Positions 17,066 through 25,116 are shown, numbered from the stretch's first letter. The stretch: DNA of 64,000 nt from Terrimonas sp937888905 (GCA_937888905.1 CALATA010000001.1:558001-622000), one strand, 5' to 3'. Numbers and translations are program-made. Notes: generated by a model from the sequence alone, not told the origin.

Positions 17066-18598
17066 TTATTGCCCACCCAGCAGCACTTCTCCTGTCATTT
17101 CGGGTGGAATGGGAAGCCCCATAACGGTAAGGATGGAAGGCGCAATATCTGCCAGCTTCCCGGGCTTCAATGTTCCTTTCCACTCACGGTCAATCACAAA
17201 CAGCGGCACCAGGTTAAGCGTATGGGCCGTATTGGGTGAGCCGTCGGGGTTGATCATGAAGTCGGAATTGCCATGGTCTGCCGTCAGGAACACCGTGTAA
17301 CCGTTGGCGAGAGCAGCCGTTACCACTTTACCCACACACTGATCTACCGTTTCCACCGCTTTGATGGCGGCACCCCATACACCGGTGTGGCCCACCATGT
17401 CGGCATTGGCAAAATTGAGGCAAATGAAATCTGCGGTTTTATTTTCGATCTCCGGCAACAGGGCGGCGGTCAGTTCAAACGCGCTCATTTCCGGTTGCAG
17501 GTCGTAGGTGGCTACTTTGGGTGAGGGCACCATGATCCGTTTCTCGCCTTCAAACGGCGTTTCGCGGCCACCGCTAAAGAAGAAGGTCACGTGCGGATAT
17601 TTTTCCGTTTCCGCAATGCGGATCTGCTTCAGTCCGTGCTCCGCGATCACCTCGCCCAATGTGCGCTTGAGGTCATCGTTTTCAAAAATGACATGCACGT
17701 TCTGGAATTTGTGATCATACTGCGTCATGGTTGTATAGTCCAGGGCCAGTTTCTTCATGCCGAAATCGGGGAAGTCTGTTTGGGTCAATACTTCGGTGAT
17801 CTCGCGGCAACGGTCGGTGCGGAAGTTGAAACACAATACGGCATCACCGTCTTTGATATGTGTCAGCGGTTGCTGTGCTTCATTAACGATAACGGTTGGC
17901 TTGATGAATTCGTCGGTGGTGTTGTGGTTGTAGGCATTCTCTACAGCCGCGAGTGCATCCGTTGCTTTTTCGCCTTCGCCGAGTACCAGTGCGTCATAAG
18001 CCAGCTTCACGCGTTCCCAGCGCTTATCACGGTCCATTGCAAAATAACGACCGCTTACGGTGGCGATTTTGCCAACGCTGCTGTTGAGGTGTTGCTGCAG
18101 TTCGGTGATAAAACCGAGACCACTGCGCGGATCACAGTCGCGGCCGTCGGTAAAGGCATGGATATAAACTTCCGAGAGTTGGTTGGCTTTGCAGATATCC
18201 GTCAGTGCTTTGAGATGATTGATATGCGAATGCACACCGCCATTGCTCACCAGGCCGAGCAGGTGCAGGGGTTTGTTGTTTTCCTTTGCATAACGGATGG
18301 CTGCCAGCAGGGTGGGGTTGTTGGCCAGCGAACCGTCGCGTACGGCTACATTGATGCGTTGCAGTTCCTGGTAAACGATACGGCCGGCACCCAGGTTGAG
18401 GTGACCCACTTCCGAATTGCCCATCTGCCCGTCGGGCAAACCGACCAGTTCACCGCAGGTGGTGAGCGTGGTGTGCGGGTATTGGCTGTAAAGGGCGCGG
18501 GTAAAGGGCGCGTTTGCGTGCTGGATGGCGTCGGAAGATGCAACGGTTCCGAGTCCCCAGCCGTCCATTATAATCAGAATAGCTCTTTTAGCAGGCAT
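17066..18598 (-). CDS. gpmI: 2,3-bisphosphoglycerate-independent phosphoglycerate mutase
   Basis: This 510-residue cytoplasmic enzyme interconverts 3- and 2-phosphoglycerate in glycolysis and gluconeogenesis, using two manganese ions. The opening ILIIMDGWGLG carries the first metal-binding aspartate, and Ser62 in GQMGNSEVGHLNLGAG is the phosphorylated nucleophile. HAFTDGRDCDPRSG, ATVSGRYFAMDRDKRWER, NFANADMVGHTG and FLTADHGNSDFM supply substrate and metal ligands. The length is standard. Repeat sequence touches its stop codon. A weak -7-like element lies before the start. Confidence 0.97.
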   Translation of the reverse strand: MPAKRAILIIMDGWGLGTVASSDAIQHANAPFTRALYSQYPHTTLTTCGELVGLPDGQMGNSEVGHLNLGAGRIVYQELQRINVAVRDGSLANNPTLLAAIRYAKENNKPLHLLGLVSNGGVHSHINHLKALTDICKANQLSEVYIHAFTDGRDCDPRSGLGFITELQQHLNSSVGKIATVSGRYFAMDRDKRWERVKLAYDALVLGEGEKATDALAAVENAYNHNTTDEFIKPTVIVNEAQQPLTHIKDGDAVLCFNFRTDRCREITEVLTQTDFPDFGMKKLALDYTTMTQYDHKFQNVHVIFENDDLKRTLGEVIAEHGLKQIRIAETEKYPHVTFFFSGGRETPFEGEKRIMVPSPKVATYDLQPEMSAFELTAALLPEIENKTADFICLNFANADMVGHTGVWGAAIKAVETVDQCVGKVVTAALANGYTVFLTADHGNSDFMINPDGSPNTAHTLNLVPLFVIDREWKGTLKPGKLADIAPSILTVMGLPIPPEMTGEVLLGGQ

Positions 18599-18820
18599 AA
18601 CGGGAAAAATATTTTTTAGCGAGAAATACGTTAAAAATCAATCTGCAAACGATCTGCAGCGGGCGTGAGTACACCATTTGATGCTGTAAAACTACGTCCA
18701 AATCAGGTATTTGCAGAAGGAAAAACGGTAAAACTGCCAGATTTTACTAATTTAGGGCAGATAATCCGATTAGCCGCAATGGCATATTTTTCGATTTACC
18801 TGTGAAAAATTAAAACAAAT
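18599..18820. other. Divergent intergenic region gpmI / DUF4783 gene
   Basis: The 222 bases hold the promoter regions for both genes. A 47-codon GTG-initiated open frame (18665-18805) lies here on the plus strand but has no convincing start signal or recognisable product. No hairpin or repeat of the other families is seen. Confidence 0.4.
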
Positions 18821-19207
18821 ATGAAAGGGATCTTTACTGCTCTGATTCTGGTTGTTTCAATAACAACTTCGGCGCTGGCCCAGAAAAGCACCATCGATGA
18901 TGTGATCGTCACCCTGCGTGCCGGTAATGCAGCCGAGTTGTCCAAATATTGCGACGACAATGTGCTGCTGACCCTTCCAGATAAAAGCGACAGTTATACC
19001 CGCGCACAGTCTCAGCAGATACTGCGTGATTTCTTTGCCAATAATGGCGTCAAAGGATTTGACCTGAAACACAAAGGCGAATCACCCGGCGGACATTATT
19101 TTATCGGCACCCTGCAGACCAAGTCAGGCAATTTCCGCGCACATGTGTTTCTGCAAACCAAAGGCAACCGGGAGCTGATCAAGGAAATACGGTTTCAAAT
19201 TTTATAA
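18821..19207 (+). CDS. DUF4783 secreted protein
   Basis: This 128-residue protein has a clear signal peptide (MKGIFTALILVVSITTSALAQ) and a small domain of the NTF2-like alpha+beta type: STIDDVIVTLRAGNAAELSKYCDDNVLLTLP, YTRAQSQQILRDFF, and GESPGGHYFIGTLQTKSGNFRAHVFLQT, read in pieces. This matches the Bacteroidota DUF4783 family, which is often found directly before nadC, as here. It is probably periplasmic. The function is unknown. Confidence 0.85.
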   Translation: MKGIFTALILVVSITTSALAQKSTIDDVIVTLRAGNAAELSKYCDDNVLLTLPDKSDSYTRAQSQQILRDFFANNGVKGFDLKHKGESPGGHYFIGTLQTKSGNFRAHVFLQTKGNRELIKEIRFQIL

Positions 19208-19344
19208 TCTGCAGATATGCCCGCTTTTTGGCGGGATGTGTAAATGGCTATTTCATTCGATTGGTTGTTCATCGACATGTTAGTTCCGAAGGTCGCAGCA
19301 ACTACAAAACCTGTCAGTGAAAGGAGCGGCAATAGCTGTTTCAT
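19195..19344 (-). CDS. Possible small secreted or membrane peptide, antisense to intergenic gap
   Basis: A 49-residue frame opens with MKQLLPLLSLTGFVVAATFG, which looks like a signal peptide or membrane segment, and continues with a polar tail NMSMNNQSNEIAIYTSRQK. It fills the 208-base gap between the DUF4783 gene and nadC, and its stop overlaps the end of the DUF4783 gene. There is no obvious promoter or ribosome-binding site. It may be a chance frame. Confidence 0.25.
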   Translation of the reverse strand: MKQLLPLLSLTGFVVAATFGTNMSMNNQSNEIAIYTSRQKAGISADYKI

Positions 19345-19375
19345 CTGCACACTTACATATTTTCACAGTTCCACA

Positions 19376-19411
19376 TTAATAAATCCGCCAACGGCGGATT
19401 TATTAATTTTG
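19376..19411 (+). promoter_or_regulatory. nadC promoter with a perfect 14-base palindrome
   Basis: A perfect inverted repeat (TTAATAAATCCGCC at 19376-19389, complement at 19393-19406, 3-base loop AAC) overlaps the exact -7 element TAATTTTG (19404-19411), which ends five bases before the nadC ATG. The palindrome could be an operator, or a terminator for the preceding gene (four T follow). Confidence 0.55.
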
Positions 19412-19415
19412 CCCC

Positions 19416-20273
19416 ATGAGTTTTGATGAACAACTGCAACACCTGGTGACGGAAGCGCTGCGCGAAGACGTAGGCGATGGCGATCATTCTACCCTGTCAT
19501 CCATACCTGCTGACGCAAAAGGCAAAGCCGTGCTGAAAATAAAAGAAGCCGGTGTACTGGCCGGGGTAGTAGTGGCCGAAAAGATCTTCCGCATCAAAGA
19601 ACCGGATGTTGTTTTCACCCCCTTCATGTCCGACGGTGATGCCATGAAACCTGGCGATAAAGCATTTGAAGTAACGGCTTCTGTTCATACCATTCTCCAA
19701 TGCGAACGCCTTGTGCTGAATTGCATGCAACGCATGAGCGGCATTGCCACGCTTACCCGTCAGTATACATCCTTACTCGAAGGATATCATACACGTCTGC
19801 TCGACACACGCAAGACAACCCCCAATTTCCGTTTGCTCGAAAAAGAAGCCGTGCGCATCGGCGGTGGCGTCAATCATCGCTTTGGTCTGTATGACATGAT
19901 CATGCTAAAAGACAACCATATCGACTACGCCGGGGGATTAGAAAAAGCGATCAATGGTGCATGGGAGTATGTACAGGAAAAGAAACCCGGACTGAAGATC
20001 GAAGTAGAGACACGCAGCCTCGACGAAGTACGACAAGTAATGACAATCGGGAAGAACAAAGTATTCCGTGTGATGCTCGATAATTTTCAACCGGCACAGG
20101 TTGCGGAAGCAGTGAAGCTGATCAATGGTGCTTTTGAAACGGAAGCAAGCGGCGGCATCAATCTTTCTACGATACAGGAGTATGCGGCTACGGGTGTGGA
20201 CTATGTAAGTGTGGGAGCGCTTATTCACCAGGCGCGCAGCCTCGATCTGAGCCTGAAAGCAGTAACGGAATAA
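19416..20273 (+). CDS. nadC: Nicotinate-nucleotide pyrophosphorylase (carboxylating)
   Basis: This 285-residue enzyme converts quinolinate and phosphoribosyl pyrophosphate into nicotinate mononucleotide in de novo NAD synthesis. Signature segments: EALREDVGDGDHST near the N-terminus, LNCMQRMSGIATLT, LLDTRKTTPNFRLLEKEAVRIGGG (substrate-binding Arg and Lys), NHRFGLYDMIMLKDNH, KIEVETRSLDEV, MLDNFQP and ASGGINLSTI. The fold is the alpha/beta barrel of type II phosphoribosyltransferases. It is followed after 10 bases by the SUI1-like gene. Another NAD gene, nadE, lies 5 kb downstream in the same direction. Confidence 0.97.
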   Translation: MSFDEQLQHLVTEALREDVGDGDHSTLSSIPADAKGKAVLKIKEAGVLAGVVVAEKIFRIKEPDVVFTPFMSDGDAMKPGDKAFEVTASVHTILQCERLVLNCMQRMSGIATLTRQYTSLLEGYHTRLLDTRKTTPNFRLLEKEAVRIGGGVNHRFGLYDMIMLKDNHIDYAGGLEKAINGAWEYVQEKKPGLKIEVETRSLDEVRQVMTIGKNKVFRVMLDNFQPAQVAEAVKLINGAFETEASGGINLSTIQEYAATGVDYVSVGALIHQARSLDLSLKAVTE

Positions 20274-20283
20274 AACAATACCT

Positions 20284-20613
20284 ATGTCAAAGAAAAAGGC
20301 CGATAACAACGGATACGTATACAGCACCGATCCTTCTTTCCAATTCGATCAGGAGCAGGAAAACCAGGTTACTTTGCCCCCGGCCCAACAACAATTGCGG
20401 ATAAAACTCGAGACCAAACACCGCGGAGGGAAAGCCGTTACTTTAATCACCGGTTTCATCGGCACGGCAGAAGACCTGGATGATCTCGGCCGCAAACTCC
20501 GCAATGCCTGCGGCACCGGCGGCTCCGCCAAAGACGGCGAAATAATAGTCCAGGGCGACCAGCGGCAGAAAGTGTTGCAGTGGCTGGTGAAAGGAGGTTA
20601 TAAGGCTAAATAG
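20284..20613 (+). CDS. SUI1/YciH-like translation initiation factor
   Basis: This 109-residue basic protein has a flexible N-terminal third and a C-terminal SUI1 (eIF1-like) domain from about residue 38: LRIKLETKHRGGKAVTLITGFIGTAEDLDDLGRKLRNACGTGGSAKDGEIIVQGDQRQKVLQWL, seen in consecutive pieces. The GTGGSAKDGEI segment is the family hallmark. Bacterial homologues such as YciH affect initiation fidelity in vitro; the role here is inferred. It lies 10 bases behind nadC and is probably co-transcribed. Confidence 0.9.
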   Translation: MSKKKADNNGYVYSTDPSFQFDQEQENQVTLPPAQQQLRIKLETKHRGGKAVTLITGFIGTAEDLDDLGRKLRNACGTGGSAKDGEIIVQGDQRQKVLQWLVKGGYKAK

Positions 20614-20614
20614 C

Positions 20615-20725
20615 TAATTTGAAAATTTGAAGATTTGATAATGCAAATGACGGAGCGGCGTTCAAAATTGTCAAGCGCAAGCTATTCTCCCAACTCCATT
20701 TTCAAATTTTCAAATCATCAAATTA
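20615..20725. repeat. Inverted-repeat element after the SUI1-like gene
   Basis: The left arm (20615-20643, TAATTTGAAAATTTGAAGATT...) and right arm (20697-20725) are complementary at 25 of 29 positions and consist of a degenerate ATTTGAA repeat. The 53-base centre has no coding potential. The left arm starts one base after the TAG stop at 20611-20613. Confidence 0.75.
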
Positions 20726-20732
20726 CCTGATT

Positions 20733-20760
20733 AAAAAAAGGGGCCGAAGCCCCTTTTTTT
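20733..20760. terminator. Bidirectional terminator between SUI1-like gene and icd
   Basis: AAAAAAAGGGGC and its complement (GCCCCTTTTTTT) form a 12-base stem with loop CGAA. A-run and T-run allow use from both sides. The icd stop codon (minus strand, 20759-20761) overlaps the end of the T-run. Confidence 0.93.
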
Positions 20761-22210
20761 ATTGTCCCTGCGCGAGACTGTATCCTTTTTTCTCTCCCCA
20801 CATATTCAGTAGTTCGAGCGAACATATTTTGAAGTTGCCGCTTAAACTCACATAGAGGCCGATGATGTCCTGTTGACTGAGGGCGGAACCATCCAGGCTT
20901 TCGAAGCGCACGTTGTATTGGTTAACCAGATTGGTATATACGGAGCCGGTTGGCCATACCTGTGTACCACGGTTGCTGATGTTTACCAGGCTGAACTTCA
21001 CGCCTGCATGACGCTGGCACTTGTGTGCAATCACATGCGGTTGTTCGTCGCTTTCGATGAACATATCTACACCGGTGATCACCTCTTTCTCGCCTTCTTT
21101 GGATACCATCATCGAGTTTTGTTCCAGTTTGAAAGGAGCGGGAGTGCCTGGTTTGTTGGCGATGATTTCTTTTGCGCCCTGTTCAGGTTTTTTACCGAAG
21201 TTGGCAATAATGGCTTCCGCAAATTCGGTGGTATTGACAGCAGGTTTGTTGCGGTCACCGAAGTCGCCGGTACGTACGCCGCTTTCCAATGTATAGAGCA
21301 AAGCATTTTCGATAATGGCAGCGTTTTCGGTAAGGCCAACGTGACGCAGCATGGCAATACCGCTCAGCAGCAGCGCGGTGGGGTTGGCAATATTTTTACC
21401 TGCAATATCCGGAGCCGTACCATGTACCGCTTCGAAGATGGAAATATGATCACCGATGTTGGCAGAGGGGGCGAATCCGAGACCACCTACAAGGCCGGCG
21501 CAAAGATCACTCACGATATCACCCTGCAGGTTGGTGAGCACCACCACATCAAATGTATCGGGACGCGTAACCAGTTTCATACAGAGGTCATCCACGATGA
21601 TGTCGTCTGCTTTCAGTTCGGGAAATTCTTTGGCCACTTCATAGAAACACTCGAGGAACAAGCCGTCGGTGATCTTCATGATATTGGCTTTATGACCACA
21701 GGTAATGCGTTTGGCATTTTTCTGACGCGCCATTTCGAATGCATAACGGATCACCTGCATACTGCCGGGACGTGTAATGAAACGACGGCTCAGCGCCACG
21801 TCGTGCGTAAGCATGTGCTCGATACCTCCGTAAGTATCTTCAATGTTTTCGCGCACAACCGTAATATCGATCGGAATGCCGGCCTTGCTGAACACCGTGT
21901 CCACACCGTGCAGCGTCTGGAAAGCGCGTTTGTTGGCAAACGTGTTCCAGGTTTTGCGGGCCGTAACGTTGATACTTTTAACACCTTTTCCTTTGGGGGT
22001 TTCCATGGGGCCTTTGAAGAGCAGACCGAGTGTTTCGATAGACATCTTGGCTTCGGGAGTCATCCCGTTGTTGAATCCTTTGTCGAACACCCATTTTCCC
22101 ATATCCACAAACTCATATTCCAGCGGGGTATTGTTGGCTTCAAAGATGCGCAGAACGGCATCCATGATTTCGGGTCCTATTCCATCTCCTTTGGCAACAG
22201 CTATTTTCAT
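20759..22210 (-). CDS. icd: NADP-dependent isocitrate dehydrogenase
   Basis: This 483-residue enzyme oxidatively decarboxylates isocitrate to 2-oxoglutarate. The opening IAVAKGDGIGPEIMDAVLRIFE is the isocitrate/isopropylmalate dehydrogenase nucleotide-fold start. VRENIEDTYGGIEH carries substrate-binding residues; KANIMKITDGLFLE, DDLCMKLVTRPDTFDVVVLTNLQGDIVSDL (metal aspartates) and FEAVHGTAPDIAGKNIANPTALLLS follow. The C-terminal extension (about 140 residues after the dehydrogenase core) is typical of the long form found in Bacteroidota and Rickettsiales, so this is not a fusion peculiar to this genome. Cofactor choice is inferred from the family. Confidence 0.94.
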   Translation of the reverse strand: MKIAVAKGDGIGPEIMDAVLRIFEANNTPLEYEFVDMGKWVFDKGFNNGMTPEAKMSIETLGLLFKGPMETPKGKGVKSINVTARKTWNTFANKRAFQTLHGVDTVFSKAGIPIDITVVRENIEDTYGGIEHMLTHDVALSRRFITRPGSMQVIRYAFEMARQKNAKRITCGHKANIMKITDGLFLECFYEVAKEFPELKADDIIVDDLCMKLVTRPDTFDVVVLTNLQGDIVSDLCAGLVGGLGFAPSANIGDHISIFEAVHGTAPDIAGKNIANPTALLLSGIAMLRHVGLTENAAIIENALLYTLESGVRTGDFGDRNKPAVNTTEFAEAIIANFGKKPEQGAKEIIANKPGTPAPFKLEQNSMMVSKEGEKEVITGVDMFIESDEQPHVIAHKCQRHAGVKFSLVNISNRGTQVWPTGSVYTNLVNQYNVRFESLDGSALSQQDIIGLYVSLSGNFKICSLELLNMWGEKKGYSLAQGQ

Positions 22211-22276
22211 ACTATTCAGGGTATTATCTGGTGAAAAAATCAGTACCGGTCAGGTAAATAAGCGAGAAATTCGCCG

Positions 22277-22284
22277 CAAAGGTA
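22277..22284 (-). promoter_or_regulatory. -7 element for icd
   Basis: On the minus strand TACCTTTG matches TAnnTTTG exactly and would give a leader of roughly 60 bases before the icd ATG. Confidence 0.6.
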
Positions 22285-22352
22285 ACTGAAATAATCCCTG
22301 GGCGACATTAAAAAAGGGTATAAATGGCTTATTTTTACCAAAATCACCACCT

Positions 22353-22739
22353 ATGAGCAGCATGATCTCGGAAGGAATACAGGTGAGCGTGGAAACGTTT
22401 TACCAACCCGATTACAGCAACCCGCTGCAATCGGAGTTTATGTTTGCCTACCGGATCACGCTTGAAAATCACAATGCTTTCCCTGTAAAATTACATCGCC
22501 GCAGCTGGCATATTTTCGACAGCAATGGCAGCTACCGGGATGTGGAAGGTGAAGGAGTTGTAGGTGTACAACCAGTGATCAATCCGGGCGAAAGTTATCA
22601 ATACGTAAGCGGTTGCAATCTCCGCACCGAAATGGGAAAAATGAAAGGTGAATACCAGATGGAAAATCTGCATTCCAAACGTTTCTTCAACGTGAGTATT
22701 CCCGAATTTGAAATGATCGTTCCGCTCAAATACAACTGA
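22353..22739 (+). CDS. apaG: ApaG protein
   Basis: This 128-residue protein is ApaG, a fibronectin-III-like beta-sandwich linked to Co2+/Mg2+ resistance and diadenosine tetraphosphate phenotypes in enterobacteria. Family segments are present in order: VSVETFYQPDYSNP, FAYRITLENHNAFPVKLHRRSWHIFDSNG, GEGVVGVQPVINPGESYQYVSGCNLRTEMGKMKGEYQM and FNVSIPEFEMIVP, read in pieces. The length matches the usual 125-130. It is convergent with the desaturase gene, 13 bases between the stops. Confidence 0.94.
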   Translation: MSSMISEGIQVSVETFYQPDYSNPLQSEFMFAYRITLENHNAFPVKLHRRSWHIFDSNGSYRDVEGEGVVGVQPVINPGESYQYVSGCNLRTEMGKMKGEYQMENLHSKRFFNVSIPEFEMIVPLKYN

Positions 22740-22756
22740 TCCTGTTCGCGGATCAG
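22736..22756. terminator. Hairpin spanning both stop codons of apaG and the desaturase gene
   Basis: CTGATCC/GGATCAG (7-base stem, loop TGTTCGC) contains the apaG TGA in one arm and the desaturase TGA (minus strand) in the other. There is no T-run, so termination would be weak or the hairpin may only protect the 3' ends. Confidence 0.45.
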
Positions 22757-23802
22757 GAAGCTTTCTGCAATTTTCTTGCGCGCTCCTTCATCAGGCTGAT
22801 CGCTTCTTCGCGGCTGCTGAACATGCCATTGATGTTAACAAGGTTGTCGGCCAGTTTATCATATTTCTTCATCATCAGCCAGGTAAAGATGTGCAGGTAG
22901 TGAATGCCGTCGAACACGATGGCTTTGTTTTCCGCAAATTCATCTTTACGTTTCAGGAACTCATTCGGCATCTCGGTGTAGTGCATGCCGGGACGCAGGT
23001 GATGGATGATATGATAACCGTCATTCCAGCAGGTCTGGTTGTAAACGGTATTGATGCAGTTGATAGAGTTTTTATAAAGATTCTCCGGCTCTGCGTGGTC
23101 GACGAAGGAGTGTTGTGTCCAATTGCCCAGCATCATCACAAAACGTGCGAAAATCAGCGGCACAATGCATACCACCAGCGTCGCTTTCAGGTTCACAAAA
23201 CACATGCCTATGCAAAAAGCGAGGTATACATATTCCCCTACGGTCAAACGCATATAGAGTTTACGGCGTTTGCGGTAGTAGAGGTAAAGGATCGTGTTTT
23301 TAACACCCACCAGGATGAACGTGGTAAAATACTTTAAGAAGTCGCCGAAGTTATCGCGCTGATAGTACATCGTGCTCGAAGTATCGTCGTCCATGTTGTT
23401 TTCCACGTGGTGCATGCCCAGGTGGTGACTGTAATATCCTTCCGGTGCGTGACCGAATAAGGGACAAATGATCCATGTGATATAGGTATGCAGCCACTGG
23501 TATTTTTTCTTAAAAAACTTGCGGTGACAAATGCAATGGAACATGAGACCGAAACGGCCTTTGAAATACAATTGCGAGATGTAGAAATAAGGCACTGCCA
23601 CTGCCCACCAGATCCATCCCTGGAATACGGGAGTAAACAAAAGAATGGCCGGCAGTAACACGATCAGATGGATCGTGGTCAGCAGGTAGGCAAACGGAAG
23701 GTCTCTTTTGTCGTTGATGACATGAAGCCAGAGACGTTCAAACAGATTGAATTTTTCCTTCGGCACATAAACCGGGTCAGTAAGAGCTGATAATGACTTC
23801 AT
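22753..23802 (-). CDS. Membrane fatty acid desaturase
   Basis: This 349-residue integral membrane protein is a diiron fatty acid desaturase/hydroxylase. Histidine boxes are seen as HCICHRKFF (about residue 95), HHLGMHH (about 130) and HIIHHLRPGMH (about 265). Hydrophobic helices lie around residues 38-60, 66-80, 170-185 and 195-225. Enzymes of this group insert a double bond into acyl chains of membrane lipids; substrate and position cannot be read from the sequence. It sits between apaG (convergent) and gldB (same strand, 70 bases upstream). Confidence 0.88.
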   Translation of the reverse strand: MKSLSALTDPVYVPKEKFNLFERLWLHVINDKRDLPFAYLLTTIHLIVLLPAILLFTPVFQGWIWWAVAVPYFYISQLYFKGRFGLMFHCICHRKFFKKKYQWLHTYITWIICPLFGHAPEGYYSHHLGMHHVENNMDDDTSSTMYYQRDNFGDFLKYFTTFILVGVKNTILYLYYRKRRKLYMRLTVGEYVYLAFCIGMCFVNLKATLVVCIVPLIFARFVMMLGNWTQHSFVDHAEPENLYKNSINCINTVYNQTCWNDGYHIIHHLRPGMHYTEMPNEFLKRKDEFAENKAIVFDGIHYLHIFTWLMMKKYDKLADNLVNINGMFSSREEAISLMKERARKLQKAS

Positions 23803-23849
23803 AACTACAATCAGGAATTAACGTGATAGCTTAGGGGCACAATATAGCA

Positions 23850-23874
23850 AAAACCCAAATCCCGCACGGGTTTT
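23850..23874 (-). terminator. Weak terminator for gldB
   Basis: AAAACCC/GGGTTTT (7-base stem; an alternative inner CCC/GGG pairing exists) followed on the minus strand by a T-rich stretch. It overlaps the gldB stop codon by two bases. Confidence 0.5.
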
Positions 23875-24913
23875 AGCGCGGTTTATATTTGGAACCATTG
23901 ATAATGTCCACGGCATCCGTTTTCATCAGTTGCTCCGGCTTGACGTCTTTATTATTTTCCATGTACTTTTTGATGATCTGCCAGCCGATCCAGGGACCGA
24001 TATTACCGGGTGAATCTTCCTGCGACAAGGTCTGCGTAAACGGCGCTTCGCCGATATATAGCTGCAATACAGCGGGTGAATTGGAATACAGGTCCTGGTG
24101 CGAACGGTTGATCGTGCTCCAGATCATGCCTTCGTTGGCTTCGCACCAGTCGAGCTGTTTGGCTGTATAGCCGGTTTTGACGGAGTCGGGTGCGCCCGGC
24201 ATGAATTTATCCAGCAGCCACCATTGTTTGCCTTTCTCCACCATTTGTTCCAGCAGCGGCCGGCCGGCACTTCTGTCCGGGAAAAGATCATCCACGATCA
24301 GTTTCATAAAATCGGCAGGGATATATTCCGGGGCAAAGCGACGGCTGCGGAAAACCGGGGCAACCGCATTCGCGAACGCCGGTTCCTGGTAAAAGGAGAA
24401 ATTGGCGCCCAGGTAAAATTGCAGGCTCACACCGCCCCAACCCGGACCGAGAAAGCAACCGCTGTAATCGCCGTTGCCCACTGCAGCCAGGTCTTGTGCA
24501 GAACCCAGCGGACCCAATACCGTGAACAGCGTATCGGGCAATTGATAGGCCGGGAAATAATATTTTACATACCTGAAGTAACCGGCAATCTTTTCGTTGA
24601 TACCGTTGAAATCTTTGTACAGCTTCTGCGAAGAATCGAACAGCGACCTGTAGTAACGGTAATATTCTCTTACCTGCTCATTGTTCTCGGCTTCCAGGAA
24701 GCGTTGAAGAAAAAGAGGCAGCAGTTGAGGATACTTCTGACGTACAGCGGCCAGTCCGGCTTCGATGTTATTGGTGTCAATAGCAAAAAAATCCTGATCG
24801 AACCGCAGGGTTTTGAGGCTGACCGGGATATTGGAAACATCGGGTGCTTTTTCCCGTTGCTTGCAGGCAAACAGGCTCAGCGAGCAGATAAGAATAAAGA
24901 AATAAGGACGCAA
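23873..24913 (-). CDS. gldB: Gliding motility lipoprotein GldB
   Basis: This 346-residue lipoprotein matches GldB, an essential gliding/T9SS-associated lipoprotein of Bacteroidota. The signal RPYFFILICSLSLFAC ends in a lipobox cysteine (residue 17 from the chosen TTG start). Family segments: LKTLRFDQDFFAIDTNNIEAGLAAVRQKYPQLLPLFLQ in pieces, GPGWGGVSLQFYLGANFSFYQ and WSTINRSHQDLYSNSPAVLQLYIGEAPFTQ in pieces, then NIGPWIGWQIIKKYMEN near the end. The frame stays open to 25021, but that part is translated repeat sequence; the TTG at 24913 gives a normal lipoprotein signal. The start is therefore inferred. gldC, often next to gldB, is not here; nadE is its divergent neighbour. Confidence 0.88.
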   Translation of the reverse strand: MRPYFFILICSLSLFACKQREKAPDVSNIPVSLKTLRFDQDFFAIDTNNIEAGLAAVRQKYPQLLPLFLQRFLEAENNEQVREYYRYYRSLFDSSQKLYKDFNGINEKIAGYFRYVKYYFPAYQLPDTLFTVLGPLGSAQDLAAVGNGDYSGCFLGPGWGGVSLQFYLGANFSFYQEPAFANAVAPVFRSRRFAPEYIPADFMKLIVDDLFPDRSAGRPLLEQMVEKGKQWWLLDKFMPGAPDSVKTGYTAKQLDWCEANEGMIWSTINRSHQDLYSNSPAVLQLYIGEAPFTQTLSQEDSPGNIGPWIGWQIIKKYMENNKDVKPEQLMKTDAVDIINGSKYKPR

Positions 24914-25094
24914 ATCAGACAATTTGATAATTTGATGATGTGAAAATAGAGCAATAAGTGAATAAGTCAATGGGTGAATGAGTGAATAGCCTTTGTTGCC
25001 CTGGCCGGAGATGCAAAGCATCCTTATTTATTGACCTATTCACTCATTCACTTACTGCCGGCTGTTTACTTATAACTTAAAACTTAATACTTAC
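24914..25094. repeat. Composite repeat block between gldB and nadE
   Basis: Parts seen: a CAATTTGATAATTTGATG array just before gldB (24920-24940), a TGAATAAGTCAATGGGTGAA-type array (about 24957-24989), a perfect 16-base inverted repeat GTGAATGAGTGAATAG (24974-24989 with 25036-25051), a 46-base centre with CTTTG...CAAAG, and a TTATAACTTAAAACTTAAT-type array (about 25069-25093) that leads into the nadE promoter. Confidence 0.75.
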
Positions 25095-25102
25095 TATTTT
25101 TG
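25095..25102 (+). promoter_or_regulatory. -7 element for nadE
   Basis: TATTTTTG matches TAnnTTTG exactly and lies 14 bases before the nadE ATG at 25117. The repeat array ends exactly at this element. Confidence 0.6.
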
Positions 25103-25116
25103 CTCAAAGTACAGCA

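Noticed and set aside
17591..18619. Open frame of 342 codons opposite gpmI
   Set aside because: Same reason: shadow of a certain gene, no family resemblance.
18665..18805. 47-codon GTG frame before the DUF4783 gene
   Set aside because: No ribosome-binding site, no signal or domain, and it covers the promoter region of the next gene.
20873..22234. Long open frame (453 codons) on the plus strand opposite icd
   Set aside because: It mirrors the codon pattern of the certain icd gene, shows no recognisable domain and has no promoter or ribosome-binding site; long antisense frames are common opposite highly biased genes.
24914..25021. N-terminal 36-codon extension of gldB
   Set aside because: It is translated repeat array and would place the lipobox far from the N-terminus.
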